The notes: generated by a model not told the origin, from the sequence alone. A DNA stretch of 64,000 bases from an uncultured Veillonella sp. (GCA_902478055.1 CABSJL010000001.1:79449-143448), one strand, 5' to 3'; positions 52,302-61,076 are shown, counted from the stretch's first letter. Numbers and translations are program-made.

Positions 52302-53254
52302 TGAAACGATATTACTTAGGCATTGATACTAGTTGCTACACTACAAGTTGTGCCATTATAGATAGCGACTTTCACATAGTTGGTGAAGCTCGCAAAATAT
52401 TAGAGGTCAAACAAGGTGAGCGAGGCCTACAACAATCAAATATGGTCTTTCAACATACAAAGGCATTGCCTAAGTTGATATCTGAATTGCCACAGCTTCC
52501 TATTAGTGGTATTGGTGTTAGCGGGTTTCCTAGACGTGAGGAAAATTCCTATATGCCTGCTTTTATGGTGGGGCTAGGATACGGACAGTCTCTTAATCAT
52601 TTGATGAATGTACCGCTACACGTTTTCGCACACCAAGAAAATCATATTTTAGCAGCACTACGAGAATTAAAAACAATTCCCAGTGAACCATTCTTAGCAC
52701 TTCATTTATCAGGTGGTACTACAGAACTCGTGTATTGTCATTATAAAGGTGAAGGGATATTTGACTCTCATATTATCGGGGGATCTAAGGATTTACAAGG
52801 TGGACAATATGTAGACCGTATCGGTGTTGCTATGGGCTTGCCATTTCCTGCAGGAAAACATCTAGAAGCATTAGCATTACAAACTACAGAATATGATCCG
52901 TTGCCATCTTCTGTAAAAGATGGTTGGATTAGCTTTGCTGGCCCATGTAGTGCGGCTATGCGACGTATAAGTGATGCTATGGATGATATAGAAAAATCTA
53001 ATTTAGCGAGAGCTGTATTCACCTCCATAGGAAATGCATTAGAAAAAATGATTACCTATCATTTACAAAATAAACCTGTTCGAACATTAATTGCCGTAGG
53101 TGGTGTAATGAGCAATAGTTTACTTCGTCAACGTATGGAGCATTATTGTAGACGTAATCATCTTACATTACATGTAGCACAGCCACAATTTTCTGTTGAT
53201 AATGCCACTGGCAATGCTTTTGGCGCTGCTTTTTTACAAGAATCTAGAGGGTAA
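52301..53254 (+). CDS. TsaD/Kae1-family paralogue (O-sialoglycoprotein endopeptidase-like)
   Basis: A 317-aa ASKHA-fold protein resembling TsaD. N-terminal LGIDTSCYTTSCAIID, the metal-binding HxxxH in FAHQENHI (H111 and H115), nucleotide-binding LHLSGGTTELV and C-terminal AVGGVMSNSLLRQRM and DNATGNAFGAA. It differs from canonical TsaD, which is longer (~335-345 aa) and makes t6A37 with TsaB and TsaE; neither is adjacent. Clostridia often carry such a second copy between nusB and xseA. It may be a paralogue with a separate role, or the only TsaD. Shares one base with nusB. Confidence 0.75.
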   Translation: MKRYYLGIDTSCYTTSCAIIDSDFHIVGEARKILEVKQGERGLQQSNMVFQHTKALPKLISELPQLPISGIGVSGFPRREENSYMPAFMVGLGYGQSLNHLMNVPLHVFAHQENHILAALRELKTIPSEPFLALHLSGGTTELVYCHYKGEGIFDSHIIGGSKDLQGGQYVDRIGVAMGLPFPAGKHLEALALQTTEYDPLPSSVKDGWISFAGPCSAAMRRISDAMDDIEKSNLARAVFTSIGNALEKMITYHLQNKPVRTLIAVGGVMSNSLLRQRMEHYCRRNHLTLHVAQPQFSVDNATGNAFGAAFLQESRG

Positions 53255-53256
53255 TC

Positions 53257-54480
53257 GTGAATGTATTAACCATTACACAATTAAACAATCTTATAAAGCG
53301 CACCTTAGACCGTGAATATCTCCTTAAGAATGTCTATGTTAGCGGTACCATTATTAACGCAAAGCGCCATAGTAGTGGCCATATGTATTTCTCATTAAAA
53401 GACGAAGAATCCGCTATTGATGTTACCATGTGGTCTAGTACGGTCATGCAAAAGGGACTTGCTAATGCCATTCAAAATGGATTATTAGTCACTGTAAAAG
53501 CATCTGTTAATTTTTACAATAAAATGGGCCGTTTAAATCTTATTGCATCAGATATGCAAATAGGCTCTAAAAGTCCATTACAACTTGAATTTGACGCGTT
53601 AAAACGGGAGTTAACGGCGCTAGGATACTTTGATGACAGCCACAAACAAAGTCTTCCGTATATGGCAAGTTGCATAGGCATTGTTACATCTCAATCTGGT
53701 GCTGTATTACATGATATTTTACATGTCAGTGAGAGACGTAACCCACTAGTGCAATTTAAATTATTCTCCGTTCCTGTCCAAGGCAATACTGCAGGACCTG
53801 TTATTGCAAGAGGTATTGCTGCTGCCGATGCTGATCCCGATGTAGATGTTATCATCGTTGGTCGTGGTGGTGGATCTATGGAAGATCTATGGTGTTTCAA
53901 TGATAGATCTGTTGTAGAGGCGATTTATAATGCTACTACGCCAATTATTTCAGCAGTAGGTCATGAAACAGATTATACCTTATGTGATTATGTTGCAGAT
54001 GCTCGTGGAGCAACACCTAGTCATGCTGCAGAAATGGCAGTGCTTCCTATAACGACATTACAAGATCAATTGTCAGAAAAAGAAGAGTATCTACATGAGT
54101 TTATACGGTATACATTACAACAGAAACGTACCGATTTAACATTGCTCTTTAATCGTAGATTAGGCATTCCAGCTCTACAATTTCTACATAAACAAAAAAC
54201 ACATTTACAAGAGCTTTCACAGTCATTAACCAATGCTACAAAAGAACGATGCAATACAGAGAAACATAGTCTAGCATTGTTAGCTCAACAATTAGAATCT
54301 CTTAATCCATTACAAATGATGGTAAAAGGATTTGCAAAGGTTGAACATAATGATAAACCTATTACGTCTGTTACGCAATTACATCCAAAGGATGATATAC
54401 GAGTTACACTTGCTGATGGGTATGTTACTGCTACGGTAAAGGAGGCGCACAAAGATGGCCGCATCACTAAAAAGTTATGA
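53257..54480 (+). CDS. xseA: Exodeoxyribonuclease VII large subunit
   Basis: Catalytic subunit of the bidirectional ssDNA exonuclease. 407 aa, slightly short. N-terminal OB-fold (LLKNVYVSGTIINAKRHSSG), the catalytic domain with GIVTSQSGAVLHDILHV, VDVIIVGRGGGSMEDLWCFN and ISAVGHETDYTLCDYVAD, then a coiled coil. Starts with GTG at 53257, two bases after the upstream stop. Overlaps xseB by 26 bases, linking expression of the two subunits. Confidence 0.97.
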   Translation: MNVLTITQLNNLIKRTLDREYLLKNVYVSGTIINAKRHSSGHMYFSLKDEESAIDVTMWSSTVMQKGLANAIQNGLLVTVKASVNFYNKMGRLNLIASDMQIGSKSPLQLEFDALKRELTALGYFDDSHKQSLPYMASCIGIVTSQSGAVLHDILHVSERRNPLVQFKLFSVPVQGNTAGPVIARGIAAADADPDVDVIIVGRGGGSMEDLWCFNDRSVVEAIYNATTPIISAVGHETDYTLCDYVADARGATPSHAAEMAVLPITTLQDQLSEKEEYLHEFIRYTLQQKRTDLTLLFNRRLGIPALQFLHKQKTHLQELSQSLTNATKERCNTEKHSLALLAQQLESLNPLQMMVKGFAKVEHNDKPITSVTQLHPKDDIRVTLADGYVTATVKEAHKDGRITKKL

Positions 54481-54661
54481 GAAAAAATATAAAGCCTTAG
54501 AGGATATTGTTAAACAATTAGACGATGGTGATATGACTATCTCTGAGCTTTTAACGCAATATAAGAAGGGCTTAACATTAGTAAAAGAATGTGCAGAAAT
54601 GCTTGATTCTGTAGAAGATGAAGTACAACAAATTATCGAAGAAGTCCGCATCAGCGAATAA
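54455..54661 (+). CDS. xseB: Exodeoxyribonuclease VII small subunit
   Basis: Small coiled-coil subunit of ExoVII. 68 aa. SYEKKYKALEDIVKQLDDGD and the following SELLTQYKKGLTLVKECAEM are typical. SD AAAGGAGG at 54438-54445 lies in the end of xseA. The subunit binds the coiled coil of XseA and is required for the holoenzyme. Confidence 0.96.
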   Translation: MAASLKSYEKKYKALEDIVKQLDDGDMTISELLTQYKKGLTLVKECAEMLDSVEDEVQQIIEEVRISE

Positions 54662-54670
54662 GGAGATTCT

Positions 54671-55549
54671 ATGTTCAAAGACTATTTAGCGTCTAGCAAA
54701 CAACATATTGAACAATGGTTAGGTGAAGTATTAACTAGCCCAAATCGAGAATTTAAACCCCTTTATGAATCTATGAATTACAGTTTAATGCAAGGTGGCA
54801 AACGAATCCGACCAATCTTATCTAAAGCTGTATTAGAAATGCTTCATAAAGATCCAGCTGATTATAAGGAATTTCTATGTGCTATGGAGTGTATCCATAC
54901 ATATTCCTTAGTACATGATGATTTACCAGCCATGGATAATGATGATTATCGTAGAGGTAATTTAACAAATCATAAAGTTTATGGTGAAGGTATGGCTATT
55001 CTAGCAGGTGACGGTTTATTGACCTATGCCTTTCAATTAATGACCGCTAATGAGACAGCTACAGCGCAGGAAAAACTTGATGCCATCCAATGTGTGGCTA
55101 CGGCTGCAGGCCCTGAAGGTATGGTCGGAGGTCAAGCCTTCGATATGCTTAGTGAAGATAAACATATACCACTTGAGGAGTTAAAGGTTTTACACCGAGG
55201 AAAAACTGGGGCTTTATTTAATGCATCTGTAGAATTAGGGCTCATCTTAGGCAATGCAGATACAGCTACAAGAACAGCACTTATGGAATATGCAAATTGT
55301 TTAGGATTGTTATTCCAAATTACTGATGATATTCTAGATGTAACTGGTACTATTGAAGAATTAGGAAAAACACCTGGTAGTGATATTCGCCAACATAAAT
55401 CAACCTATGTATCTTTACTAGGTTTAGATGAAGCTAAGAATCAAGCTTCTTTAGTTGGTAAACAAGCTCATGATGCACTAAATTCCGTTTCCTATGATAC
55501 ATCTATTCTGGCTGCTCTAATTGATTATCTTTTAGAACGCACTAATTAA
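54671..55549 (+). CDS. ispA: Polyprenyl (geranyl/farnesyl) diphosphate synthase
   Basis: Condenses IPP with allylic diphosphates. 292 aa. The two Asp-rich motifs are VHDDLPAMDND (first, near 83-92) and QITDDILDVTG (second, near 217), with MQGGKRIRP for IPP binding. Bulky residues before the first motif suggest a C15 product. In many Firmicutes dxs follows; here it is replaced by a PAP2-like gene. Ties with ispG at the window's start and the later tlyA-nadK run. Confidence 0.95.
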   Translation: MFKDYLASSKQHIEQWLGEVLTSPNREFKPLYESMNYSLMQGGKRIRPILSKAVLEMLHKDPADYKEFLCAMECIHTYSLVHDDLPAMDNDDYRRGNLTNHKVYGEGMAILAGDGLLTYAFQLMTANETATAQEKLDAIQCVATAAGPEGMVGGQAFDMLSEDKHIPLEELKVLHRGKTGALFNASVELGLILGNADTATRTALMEYANCLGLLFQITDDILDVTGTIEELGKTPGSDIRQHKSTYVSLLGLDEAKNQASLVGKQAHDALNSVSYDTSILAALIDYLLERTN

Positions 55550-55577
55550 TTGTTACGACCTGTAGAAGGTATAAATA

Positions 55578-56057
55578 ATGATTGATATATTACCACAAAT
55601 ATCACACAACTACATAGCGCAAGCCGCATTTTGGGGTTGGTTTACAGCTCAGGCTATCAAATTCGTATGGCAACTAGTTCGGCATGGTAAAATTCGTCCA
55701 GAACGATTAGTCGGATCTGGTGGTTTCCCAAGTTCGCATACATCCTTTGTAATCGCTACAACCACGGCTATATATCTAAAAAATGGAGCATCTGATCTTT
55801 TTATTCTATCCTTAGTATTCTCTATCGTAGTCATGTATGATGCATCTGGCGTACGTTTAGAAGCTGGTCGTCAAGCTCAAATTCTAAATCAAATTGTAGA
55901 CTATTTTACAAAGAAAAATATACCGGTTGTCATTACTCGTAAAGAAGCCTTGAAAGAGTTATTAGGCCATACACCAATAGAGGTATTTGGGGGATTAATT
56001 CTTGGCATTCTTGTAGCATGTATTCAATTTTATTATATTTATAATGGTGTCATATGA
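55578..56057 (+). CDS. YuiD-like divergent PAP2-family membrane protein
   Basis: A 159-aa protein with about four hydrophobic segments. Family signatures: FWGWFTAQAIKFVWQLVRHG, the GGFPSSHTSFVIATTTAI loop resembling the PAP2 phosphatase PSxH motif, DASGVRLEAGRQAQILNQ and a C-terminal EVFGGLILGILVACI helix. It may be a phosphatidate or isoprenoid diphosphate phosphatase; position after ispA makes the latter attractive but unproven. SD GAAGG at 55565-55569. Overlaps tlyA by 4 bases. Confidence 0.87.
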   Translation: MIDILPQISHNYIAQAAFWGWFTAQAIKFVWQLVRHGKIRPERLVGSGGFPSSHTSFVIATTTAIYLKNGASDLFILSLVFSIVVMYDASGVRLEAGRQAQILNQIVDYFTKKNIPVVITRKEALKELLGHTPIEVFGGLILGILVACIQFYYIYNGVI

Positions 56058-56857
56058 GCAGTAAAGAACGTTTAGACATACTCCTTGTTAATCGAGGACT
56101 TTTTGAAAGTAGAGAAAAAGCCAAAGCAGCCATAATGGCTGGCCAAATCTTTATGGATACAACACGTATTGATAAAGCTGGTACAAAAATTCCTGTAGAT
56201 GCTAATATCGTAGTAAAGGGCAACACCTTACCTTATGTTAGTCGCGGTGGGCTAAAGCTGGAAAAGGCCATTCAAACATATCCTATCGATTTACAAGACG
56301 CTGTTATGGTCGATATAGGTGCCAGCACTGGTGGTTTTACAGATTGTGCTCTACAAAATGGAGCAGCTAAAGTATTTGCTATCGATGTAGGCTATAATCA
56401 ATTAGCTTGGAAGTTACGTCAAGACCCACGTGTTATCAATATGGAAAAGCAAAATATTCGCACTGTCACACCAGAACAATTAGGTGAACTGGTTGACTTT
56501 ATTTCCATAGATGTAGCATTTATCTCTTTAGATAAAGTATTGCCTGTAGCTACTACATTGTTAAAAGATACAGGCTCCCTCGTTGCTTTAATTAAGCCGC
56601 AATTTGAAGCTGGCAAAGAAAATGTTGGCAAAGGTGGTATTGTGCGCGACCCGGAAATCCATAAAGAGGTTTTACATCGTATCTTACATGTTGCTCATGA
56701 TTGTGGATTATATGTTCATGGATTAACTTTCTCACCAATTAAAGGTATGGAAGGTAATATTGAGTTTTTAGGTTATTTTAAAAAGTACGAAGAAGGGGCT
56801 TTAACCATTGATGATACTTTAATCAATACAGTGGTTGCAGAGGCTCATTCATTATAG
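56054..56857 (+). CDS. tlyA: TlyA-family 2'-O-methyltransferase
   Basis: A 267-aa protein: N-terminal S4 domain (RLDILLVNRGLFESREKAKAAIMAG) and an FtsJ-like SAM domain with VDIGASTGGFTDCALQNG (near 85-102), AIDVGYNQLAWKLR, ISIDVAFISLDKVLP and ALIKPQFEAGKENVGKGG. TlyA methylates 16S C1409 and 23S C1920 in mycobacteria and affects capreomycin binding; the 'hemolysin' label is historical. The xseAB-ispA-tlyA-nadK order is conserved. Confidence 0.93.
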   Translation: MSSKERLDILLVNRGLFESREKAKAAIMAGQIFMDTTRIDKAGTKIPVDANIVVKGNTLPYVSRGGLKLEKAIQTYPIDLQDAVMVDIGASTGGFTDCALQNGAAKVFAIDVGYNQLAWKLRQDPRVINMEKQNIRTVTPEQLGELVDFISIDVAFISLDKVLPVATTLLKDTGSLVALIKPQFEAGKENVGKGGIVRDPEIHKEVLHRILHVAHDCGLYVHGLTFSPIKGMEGNIEFLGYFKKYEEGALTIDDTLINTVVAEAHSL

Positions 56858-56866
56858 GAGATTACT

Positions 56867-57751
56867 ATGCGTATCGGATTTTTCCCTAATATGGGGAAAA
56901 GCAATATTATGGCAGTTTTAAAAATGGCTGCACATATTTGTAAAGATGAAGGTATCGAAGTATTCTTGCCAGATGATCTCGAATCAGATGCACCTGCACG
57001 AGTACTTAAGATTCCTGAAACTCACATTTTAAGTCGTCCAGAAATCTTTAAACAAATAGATATTGCCTTTAGTTTTGGTGGTGATGGTACCATCATCCAT
57101 TTGGCACGACAAATTTACCCATACAATGTACCTGTTTGTGGTATTAATCTTGGTGAGTTGGGTTTCTTAAACCAAATCGAAGTTCACCAAATGCAAAGTC
57201 ATATTAAACGTATTGCCAAGGGTGATTATAATATCGAGAAACGTGGACATTTATATGCGTATATTGACCGCAATAATGGTAATGAAGAAGAATTAGTACC
57301 TATCATTAATGAAATTGTTATTACCCGTGCAGAACCAGCTAAAATGGCACGTATCAATATGTCCATCAATAATCAACATACGCAAATGTATCCTTCTGAT
57401 GGCTTGATCATTTCTTCTGCCACAGGCTCTACAGGATATAATCTATCTGCAGGTGGTCCTATTATGAAGCCTGATAATAGATCAATTATTGTGACTCCTG
57501 TAGCACCACATCTTATTCAAGGCGTTTCTCTTGTATTGGAAGAGCATGATACAATTCAAATCACCATGCCAGAACGAGAGCCTCAATTACATATCTGTAT
57601 AGATGGTACATTTGACTATACGTTTACCAATAAAGAAACATTACATATAAGCTCCAATCCAGTATATTGCTTATTCGTACGTTTTAAAGATCAATGTTTC
57701 TTTGGTACATTATTTAAAAAATTAGCCTCTCGTCGTGACGAGTTATTATAA
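56867..57751 (+). CDS. nadK: NAD kinase
   Basis: Phosphorylates NAD to NADP. 294 aa. GGDGT motif in AFSFGGDGTIIHLARQ (near 72), NLGELGFLNQ, the PSDGLIISSATGSTGYNLS catalytic/NAD-binding segment and the C-terminal beta domain. SD AGGAG at 56856-56860, 9 bp after tlyA. Standard member of the tlyA-nadK-argR-recN cluster. Confidence 0.97.
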   Translation: MRIGFFPNMGKSNIMAVLKMAAHICKDEGIEVFLPDDLESDAPARVLKIPETHILSRPEIFKQIDIAFSFGGDGTIIHLARQIYPYNVPVCGINLGELGFLNQIEVHQMQSHIKRIAKGDYNIEKRGHLYAYIDRNNGNEEELVPIINEIVITRAEPAKMARINMSINNQHTQMYPSDGLIISSATGSTGYNLSAGGPIMKPDNRSIIVTPVAPHLIQGVSLVLEEHDTIQITMPEREPQLHICIDGTFDYTFTNKETLHISSNPVYCLFVRFKDQCFFGTLFKKLASRRDELL

Positions 57752-57778
57752 TACTAAAATCTCAAGTGGGGTGATTTT

Positions 57779-58354
57779 GTGATTAACATTAACAATGCTG
57801 TTCAGTTTCAACATTTAATCTGGGATCGAGTAATGAAACACGCTAATGTTGTAGTAGATGCAACATGTGGCAATGGCCATGATTTATTGTATCTAGCAGA
57901 GCGAGCAAGAAAAGGCTGTCATTTATATGGCATCGATATCCAAATGAAAGCTATTAATAGTAGCCAAGAGTTATTGCAGTCAAATGATATAGCTGAAGAT
58001 GTGAGCCTAACATTTATCCATGACTCCCATGATCGTGCATTAGTTAATCAGTTAAAAGATGAAGTAATTGATTTAATGATTTTTAACCTAGGATATTTAC
58101 CAGGTGGCGATCATCAAGTTATAACTAAACCGCATCAAACAATTGACGCTATAAAAGAGGGTTTAGAGAAATTATCTAAATCTGGAGTTATCACAATTGT
58201 TGCTTACCCTGGAACAACAGAAGGGTTAGAAGAAATGCAGATCCTTAAATCGTATTTATCAGATTTAGAACAGAAATTGTATAATGTATGTCATTGGCAT
58301 CCAATGAATCAAATAAATAATCCACCTGAGTTATTTATATTGCAAAAACGATAA
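57779..58354 (+). CDS. YtqB/MnmM-like tRNA methyltransferase
   Basis: A 191-aa class I methyltransferase. VVDATCGNGHDLLYLAERA (motif I, near 25-43), IDIQMKAI, and NLGYLPGGDHQVIT (catalytic region) match the YtqB family, recently characterised in B. subtilis as MnmM, which methylates nm5s2U34 of tRNA. This would complement MnmA, encoded earlier in the window. It starts with GTG at 57779 after AAGTGGGG. Older annotation is 'rRNA methylase'. Family good; specific activity inferred. Confidence 0.82.
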   Translation: MININNAVQFQHLIWDRVMKHANVVVDATCGNGHDLLYLAERARKGCHLYGIDIQMKAINSSQELLQSNDIAEDVSLTFIHDSHDRALVNQLKDEVIDLMIFNLGYLPGGDHQVITKPHQTIDAIKEGLEKLSKSGVITIVAYPGTTEGLEEMQILKSYLSDLEQKLYNVCHWHPMNQINNPPELFILQKR

Positions 58355-58403
58355 AACGAAATATATCTTTATTCATTATGAATAAAAGTCATAAGAAACA
58401 TGT

Positions 58404-58431
58404 AAAAGCCCCTTTATAGGGGCTTTTATTT
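58404..58431 (+). terminator. Intrinsic terminator after the YtqB/MnmM-like gene
   Basis: AAAAGCCCCT (58404-58413) pairs with AGGGGCTTTT (58418-58427) around a 4-nt loop, with ATTT following. Confidence 0.93.
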
Positions 58432-58581
58432 ATACATGCATATTATTCTAGTTTTAAATTATTAATTTCGTATAAATAGATGAACCCTATAGGCTATGTG
58501 TTTGTACGCCCTCAATCTATAGAATGTTAACGTTTTTTTAAATATAAATATAATATGCATAACTAGTATGAGATATGCGAT

Positions 58582-58617
58582 TTATACCATATATTAATTA
58601 TGAATATATGGTATAAT
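58582..58617 (+). promoter_or_regulatory. argR promoter with overlapping 13-bp inverted repeat
   Basis: Extended -10 TGG-TATAAT (58609-58617). TTATACCATATAT (58582-58594) is the exact reverse complement of ATATATGGTATAA (58604-58616), 9-bp spacer. The right arm covers the -10, so a bound protein would block transcription. TATGAATA at 58600-58607 resembles half an ARG box; autoregulation by ArgR is possible but not shown. Confidence 0.6.
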
Positions 58618-58674
58618 AATAGCAGAAAGATACTATTCTCTTTTATGTGCAAGTTTTAAAAAAGGGAGTTTAAA

Positions 58675-59130
58675 ATGAAACGCTATCGCTATAACAAAAT
58701 TAAAGAAATCGTTCAGTCCAAGGCGATTGAAACTCAGGAGGAATTAGCAGCGGCCTTATTAGAAGAAGGTATTGAGGTAACGCAAGCTACTGTTTCTCGT
58801 GATATTAAGGAATTGATGTTAATCAAAATTCCTACAGGCGATGGACACTATCGATATGCATTATCTCCAGAAGAAAATGTAGTTCTATCTCGTAGTCGAA
58901 TCAATCGATTATTTCAAGATTCTCTAATTAAGGTAGATCATAGCTTGAATCAAGTTGTATTACATACAATTCCTGGTTCAGCTCAATCCGTAGCATTTTC
59001 TATTGACCATGCAAAATGGTCTGAAATTATTGGTACATTAGCTGGTGATGATACAATTTTGTTAATTGCAAAATCTGAAGCTGAAGTTCCAGCAATTTTG
59101 GCGAAAATTCAAGATTTAATGAAGGACTAA
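58675..59130 (+). CDS. argR: Arginine repressor ArgR/AhrC
   Basis: A 151-aa arginine-responsive regulator. N-terminal winged helix with KIKEIVQSKAIETQEELAAA and TQATVSRDIKELMLIK; C-terminal hexamerisation/arginine-binding domain with HTIPGSAQSVAFSIDH and IIGTLAGDDTILLIAKSE. SD AAGGGAG at 58664-58670. No arginine biosynthetic gene is in the window. In Firmicutes argR commonly precedes recN, as here. Confidence 0.97.
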   Translation: MKRYRYNKIKEIVQSKAIETQEELAAALLEEGIEVTQATVSRDIKELMLIKIPTGDGHYRYALSPEENVVLSRSRINRLFQDSLIKVDHSLNQVVLHTIPGSAQSVAFSIDHAKWSEIIGTLAGDDTILLIAKSEAEVPAILAKIQDLMKD

Positions 59131-59134
59131 ATAG

Positions 59135-60799
59135 ATGTTAACGCAAATGAGCATTCGCAACTTTGCGTTGATTGAGCAAATGAATATTTCATTTAATGAT
59201 GGCATAACTATCTTTACCGGCGAAACTGGGGCAGGGAAATCCATATTAATGGATGCCTTTAGTATCCTTTTAGGAGAGCGCGCAAGCAGCGAGTTCATTC
59301 GTCATGGTAAAGATAGTTTTGTTATAGATGGAATATTTGATATTGCCGATCACCAAAGTATACAAGAACTATTAGAATCTAAAAATATTATGGTTGAGGA
59401 AGGGGAGTTAATTCTCTCCCGATCATTTAACCGCAATGGTAAATCTACCATCTTAGCTAATGATCAACCTATACCATTAAAAGCATTAAAAGAAATTGGT
59501 CAACATTTAGCTGATATTCATGGTCAATATAGTAATCAACGATTGTTAGATGCCGACACGCATCATGAATATTTAGATACCTATAATAAAGAGGGACAGA
59601 AGGCTTACAAGAGCTATTTAGATGCTTATAAAGTATATAAACAAGCCAAACAAGATGTAGATCATTTACAAGAAAATATGTCTGAACGAGCGCGAGAGCT
59701 CGATATGCTACGATACCAAATCGATGAGATTGAAGAAGCAGGACTTACAATCGGTGAAGATGTTTCTATTGCAGAGGAATTAAAACGACTCGATAGTTTT
59801 GAACATATTGATAAGGTTTTAGGTTCTTGTTATGATGCCTTTTATAATGGTCGCCAACCATTACTAGACACGATCAACTCTATTAAGGTAGAAGTTAATG
59901 ACCTTGTAAAATATGATGGTGAACTGAAAGAAGTATCTGAAATGGTTGATTCTGCTTATTTCCAACTGGAAGAGGCGGCTCAATCGTTAGATCGTTATAG
60001 AGATACTATTAGTTATGACGAAGAACGCTATAAGTATTGCCAAGATAGAGATACAACTATTTACGGCTTAAAGAAAAAATATGGTGAAACTGTAGAAGAA
60101 ATTCTGGCATACGAAGAAAAGGCACAAGCTCGTTTAGAGGAACTAGAAGGCCTTGTATTTGCACAAGACGAATTAGAAGCTCGTCTTGAAGAGGCGAAAA
60201 AGGTCGCAGAAGAATCTTTAACAGTTTTACGTGACATACGTCTAAAAAATGCAAAAGTCATTGCTAACGCTCTACATCAGGAATTAGTAGACCTAGGCAT
60301 GCCAAAAGGAGAGATTCAATTCCATATAGAGGATGGGGACGGCTTATCAGCTTTAGGTGCAAAATCTATTGAACTACTATTCTCTGCCAATAAGGGGGAA
60401 CAATTGTTACCACTTCACAAAGTAGCATCTGGTGGCGAATTAGCTCGCATTGCATTAGCCTTCAAATCTGTCTTCCGTAGTGATACGTTCAAGACAATGG
60501 TATTTGATGAAATTGATGTTGGTATTAGTGGAGATATAGCTTTAAAGGTTGCTGAAAAGATCCTACATCTCTCTAAGACTAATCAAGTATTCTGTATTAC
60601 TCATTTACCTCAAACAGCAAGTATTGCAAAGCAACATTACCATTTGGCTAAAATTGAGCAAGATGATCGTACTGTTTCAACATTGTCGGTACTTAATGAA
60701 GCGGAACGAGTTACACAAATTGCTTCTATGATGTCTGGTCGAGGCATGTCTTCCACTGCATTGGCAGCAGCTAAAGAACTAATTGACCATTTTAATTGA
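59135..60799 (+). CDS. recN: DNA repair protein RecN
   Basis: SMC-like ATPase for double-strand break repair. 554 aa. N-terminal MSIRNFALIEQMNISF and Walker A FTGETGAGKSILMDAF (~28-43); a coiled-coil middle (residues ~150-370); C-terminal ASGGELARIALAFK signature, Walker B MVFDEIDVGISGD and FCITHLPQTASIA. Starts 4 bp after argR. Its stop codon overlaps the -35 of the dapB leader promoter. Confidence 0.97.
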   Translation: MLTQMSIRNFALIEQMNISFNDGITIFTGETGAGKSILMDAFSILLGERASSEFIRHGKDSFVIDGIFDIADHQSIQELLESKNIMVEEGELILSRSFNRNGKSTILANDQPIPLKALKEIGQHLADIHGQYSNQRLLDADTHHEYLDTYNKEGQKAYKSYLDAYKVYKQAKQDVDHLQENMSERARELDMLRYQIDEIEEAGLTIGEDVSIAEELKRLDSFEHIDKVLGSCYDAFYNGRQPLLDTINSIKVEVNDLVKYDGELKEVSEMVDSAYFQLEEAAQSLDRYRDTISYDEERYKYCQDRDTTIYGLKKKYGETVEEILAYEEKAQARLEELEGLVFAQDELEARLEEAKKVAEESLTVLRDIRLKNAKVIANALHQELVDLGMPKGEIQFHIEDGDGLSALGAKSIELLFSANKGEQLLPLHKVASGGELARIALAFKSVFRSDTFKTMVFDEIDVGISGDIALKVAEKILHLSKTNQVFCITHLPQTASIAKQHYHLAKIEQDDRTVSTLSVLNEAERVTQIASMMSGRGMSSTALAAAKELIDHFN

Positions 60800-60824
60800 C
60801 TAAAATCGCATAATTACTTATACT
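60796..60824 (+). promoter_or_regulatory. Promoter of the lysine-riboswitch/dapB operon
   Basis: TTGACT (60796-60801), exactly 17-nt spacer, TATACT (60819-60824). The -35 includes the recN stop codon TGA. Transcription would start near 60831, just upstream of the riboswitch. Confidence 0.85.
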
Positions 60825-60845
60825 AATAGTATTAAGTGAATATGT

Positions 60846-61007
60846 TGATAGAGGTGCGAGTATAAATAGTAATCATGAGGAGTAGGCATGCATTGATCCA
60901 TGATAAAAGGGATGCTTGCCGAAGTTCGGTGATTGCGACTCATCGTTCTGGTTGTCTATTTAATAGATAGACGACTGTCATCAATTTGAATTGGTGGAGT
61001 GCTATCA
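60846..61007 (+). ncRNA. Lysine riboswitch (L-box) aptamer
   Basis: Core conserved blocks of the L-box are present in order: GATAGAGGTGCGAG (60847-60860), AGTA with GGAGTAGGC, GGATGCTTGCCGAAG (60911-60925), TGGTTGTC and GACTGTCA, and GGTGGAGTGCTATC. Helix P1 closes as TGATAG (60846-60851) with CTATCA (61002-61007). Lysine binding is expected to favour the terminator immediately downstream and thus repress dapB-asd-dapA. Confidence 0.96.
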
Positions 61008-61048
61008 TTGAGCTTTTAGTAACAGTTATAAGCTATATAAACTATAAG

Positions 61049-61076
61049 GCCAGTGGATGCATCCACTGGCTTTTTT
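61049..61076 (+). terminator. Riboswitch-controlled terminator before dapB
   Basis: GCCAGTGGAT (61049-61058) pairs exactly with ATCCACTGGC (61061-61070), followed by T6. The dapB SD GGAGG (61077-61081) starts immediately after the T-tract. Confidence 0.96.

Larger units (their letters stand above)
58355..58674. other. 320-bp intergenic region before argR
   Basis: It contains a 19-bp palindrome TTTATTCAT-T-ATGAATAAA (58368-58386), the terminator at 58404-58427, about 150 bp of AT-rich sequence (58430-58580) in which I see nothing certain, and the argR promoter with its inverted repeat. Confidence 0.8.

Noticed and set aside
58368..58386. Palindrome considered as a standard ARG box
   Set aside because: The half-sites are inverted and only three bases apart, not TGAAT-N4-ATTCA; kept only as an unexplained dyad.
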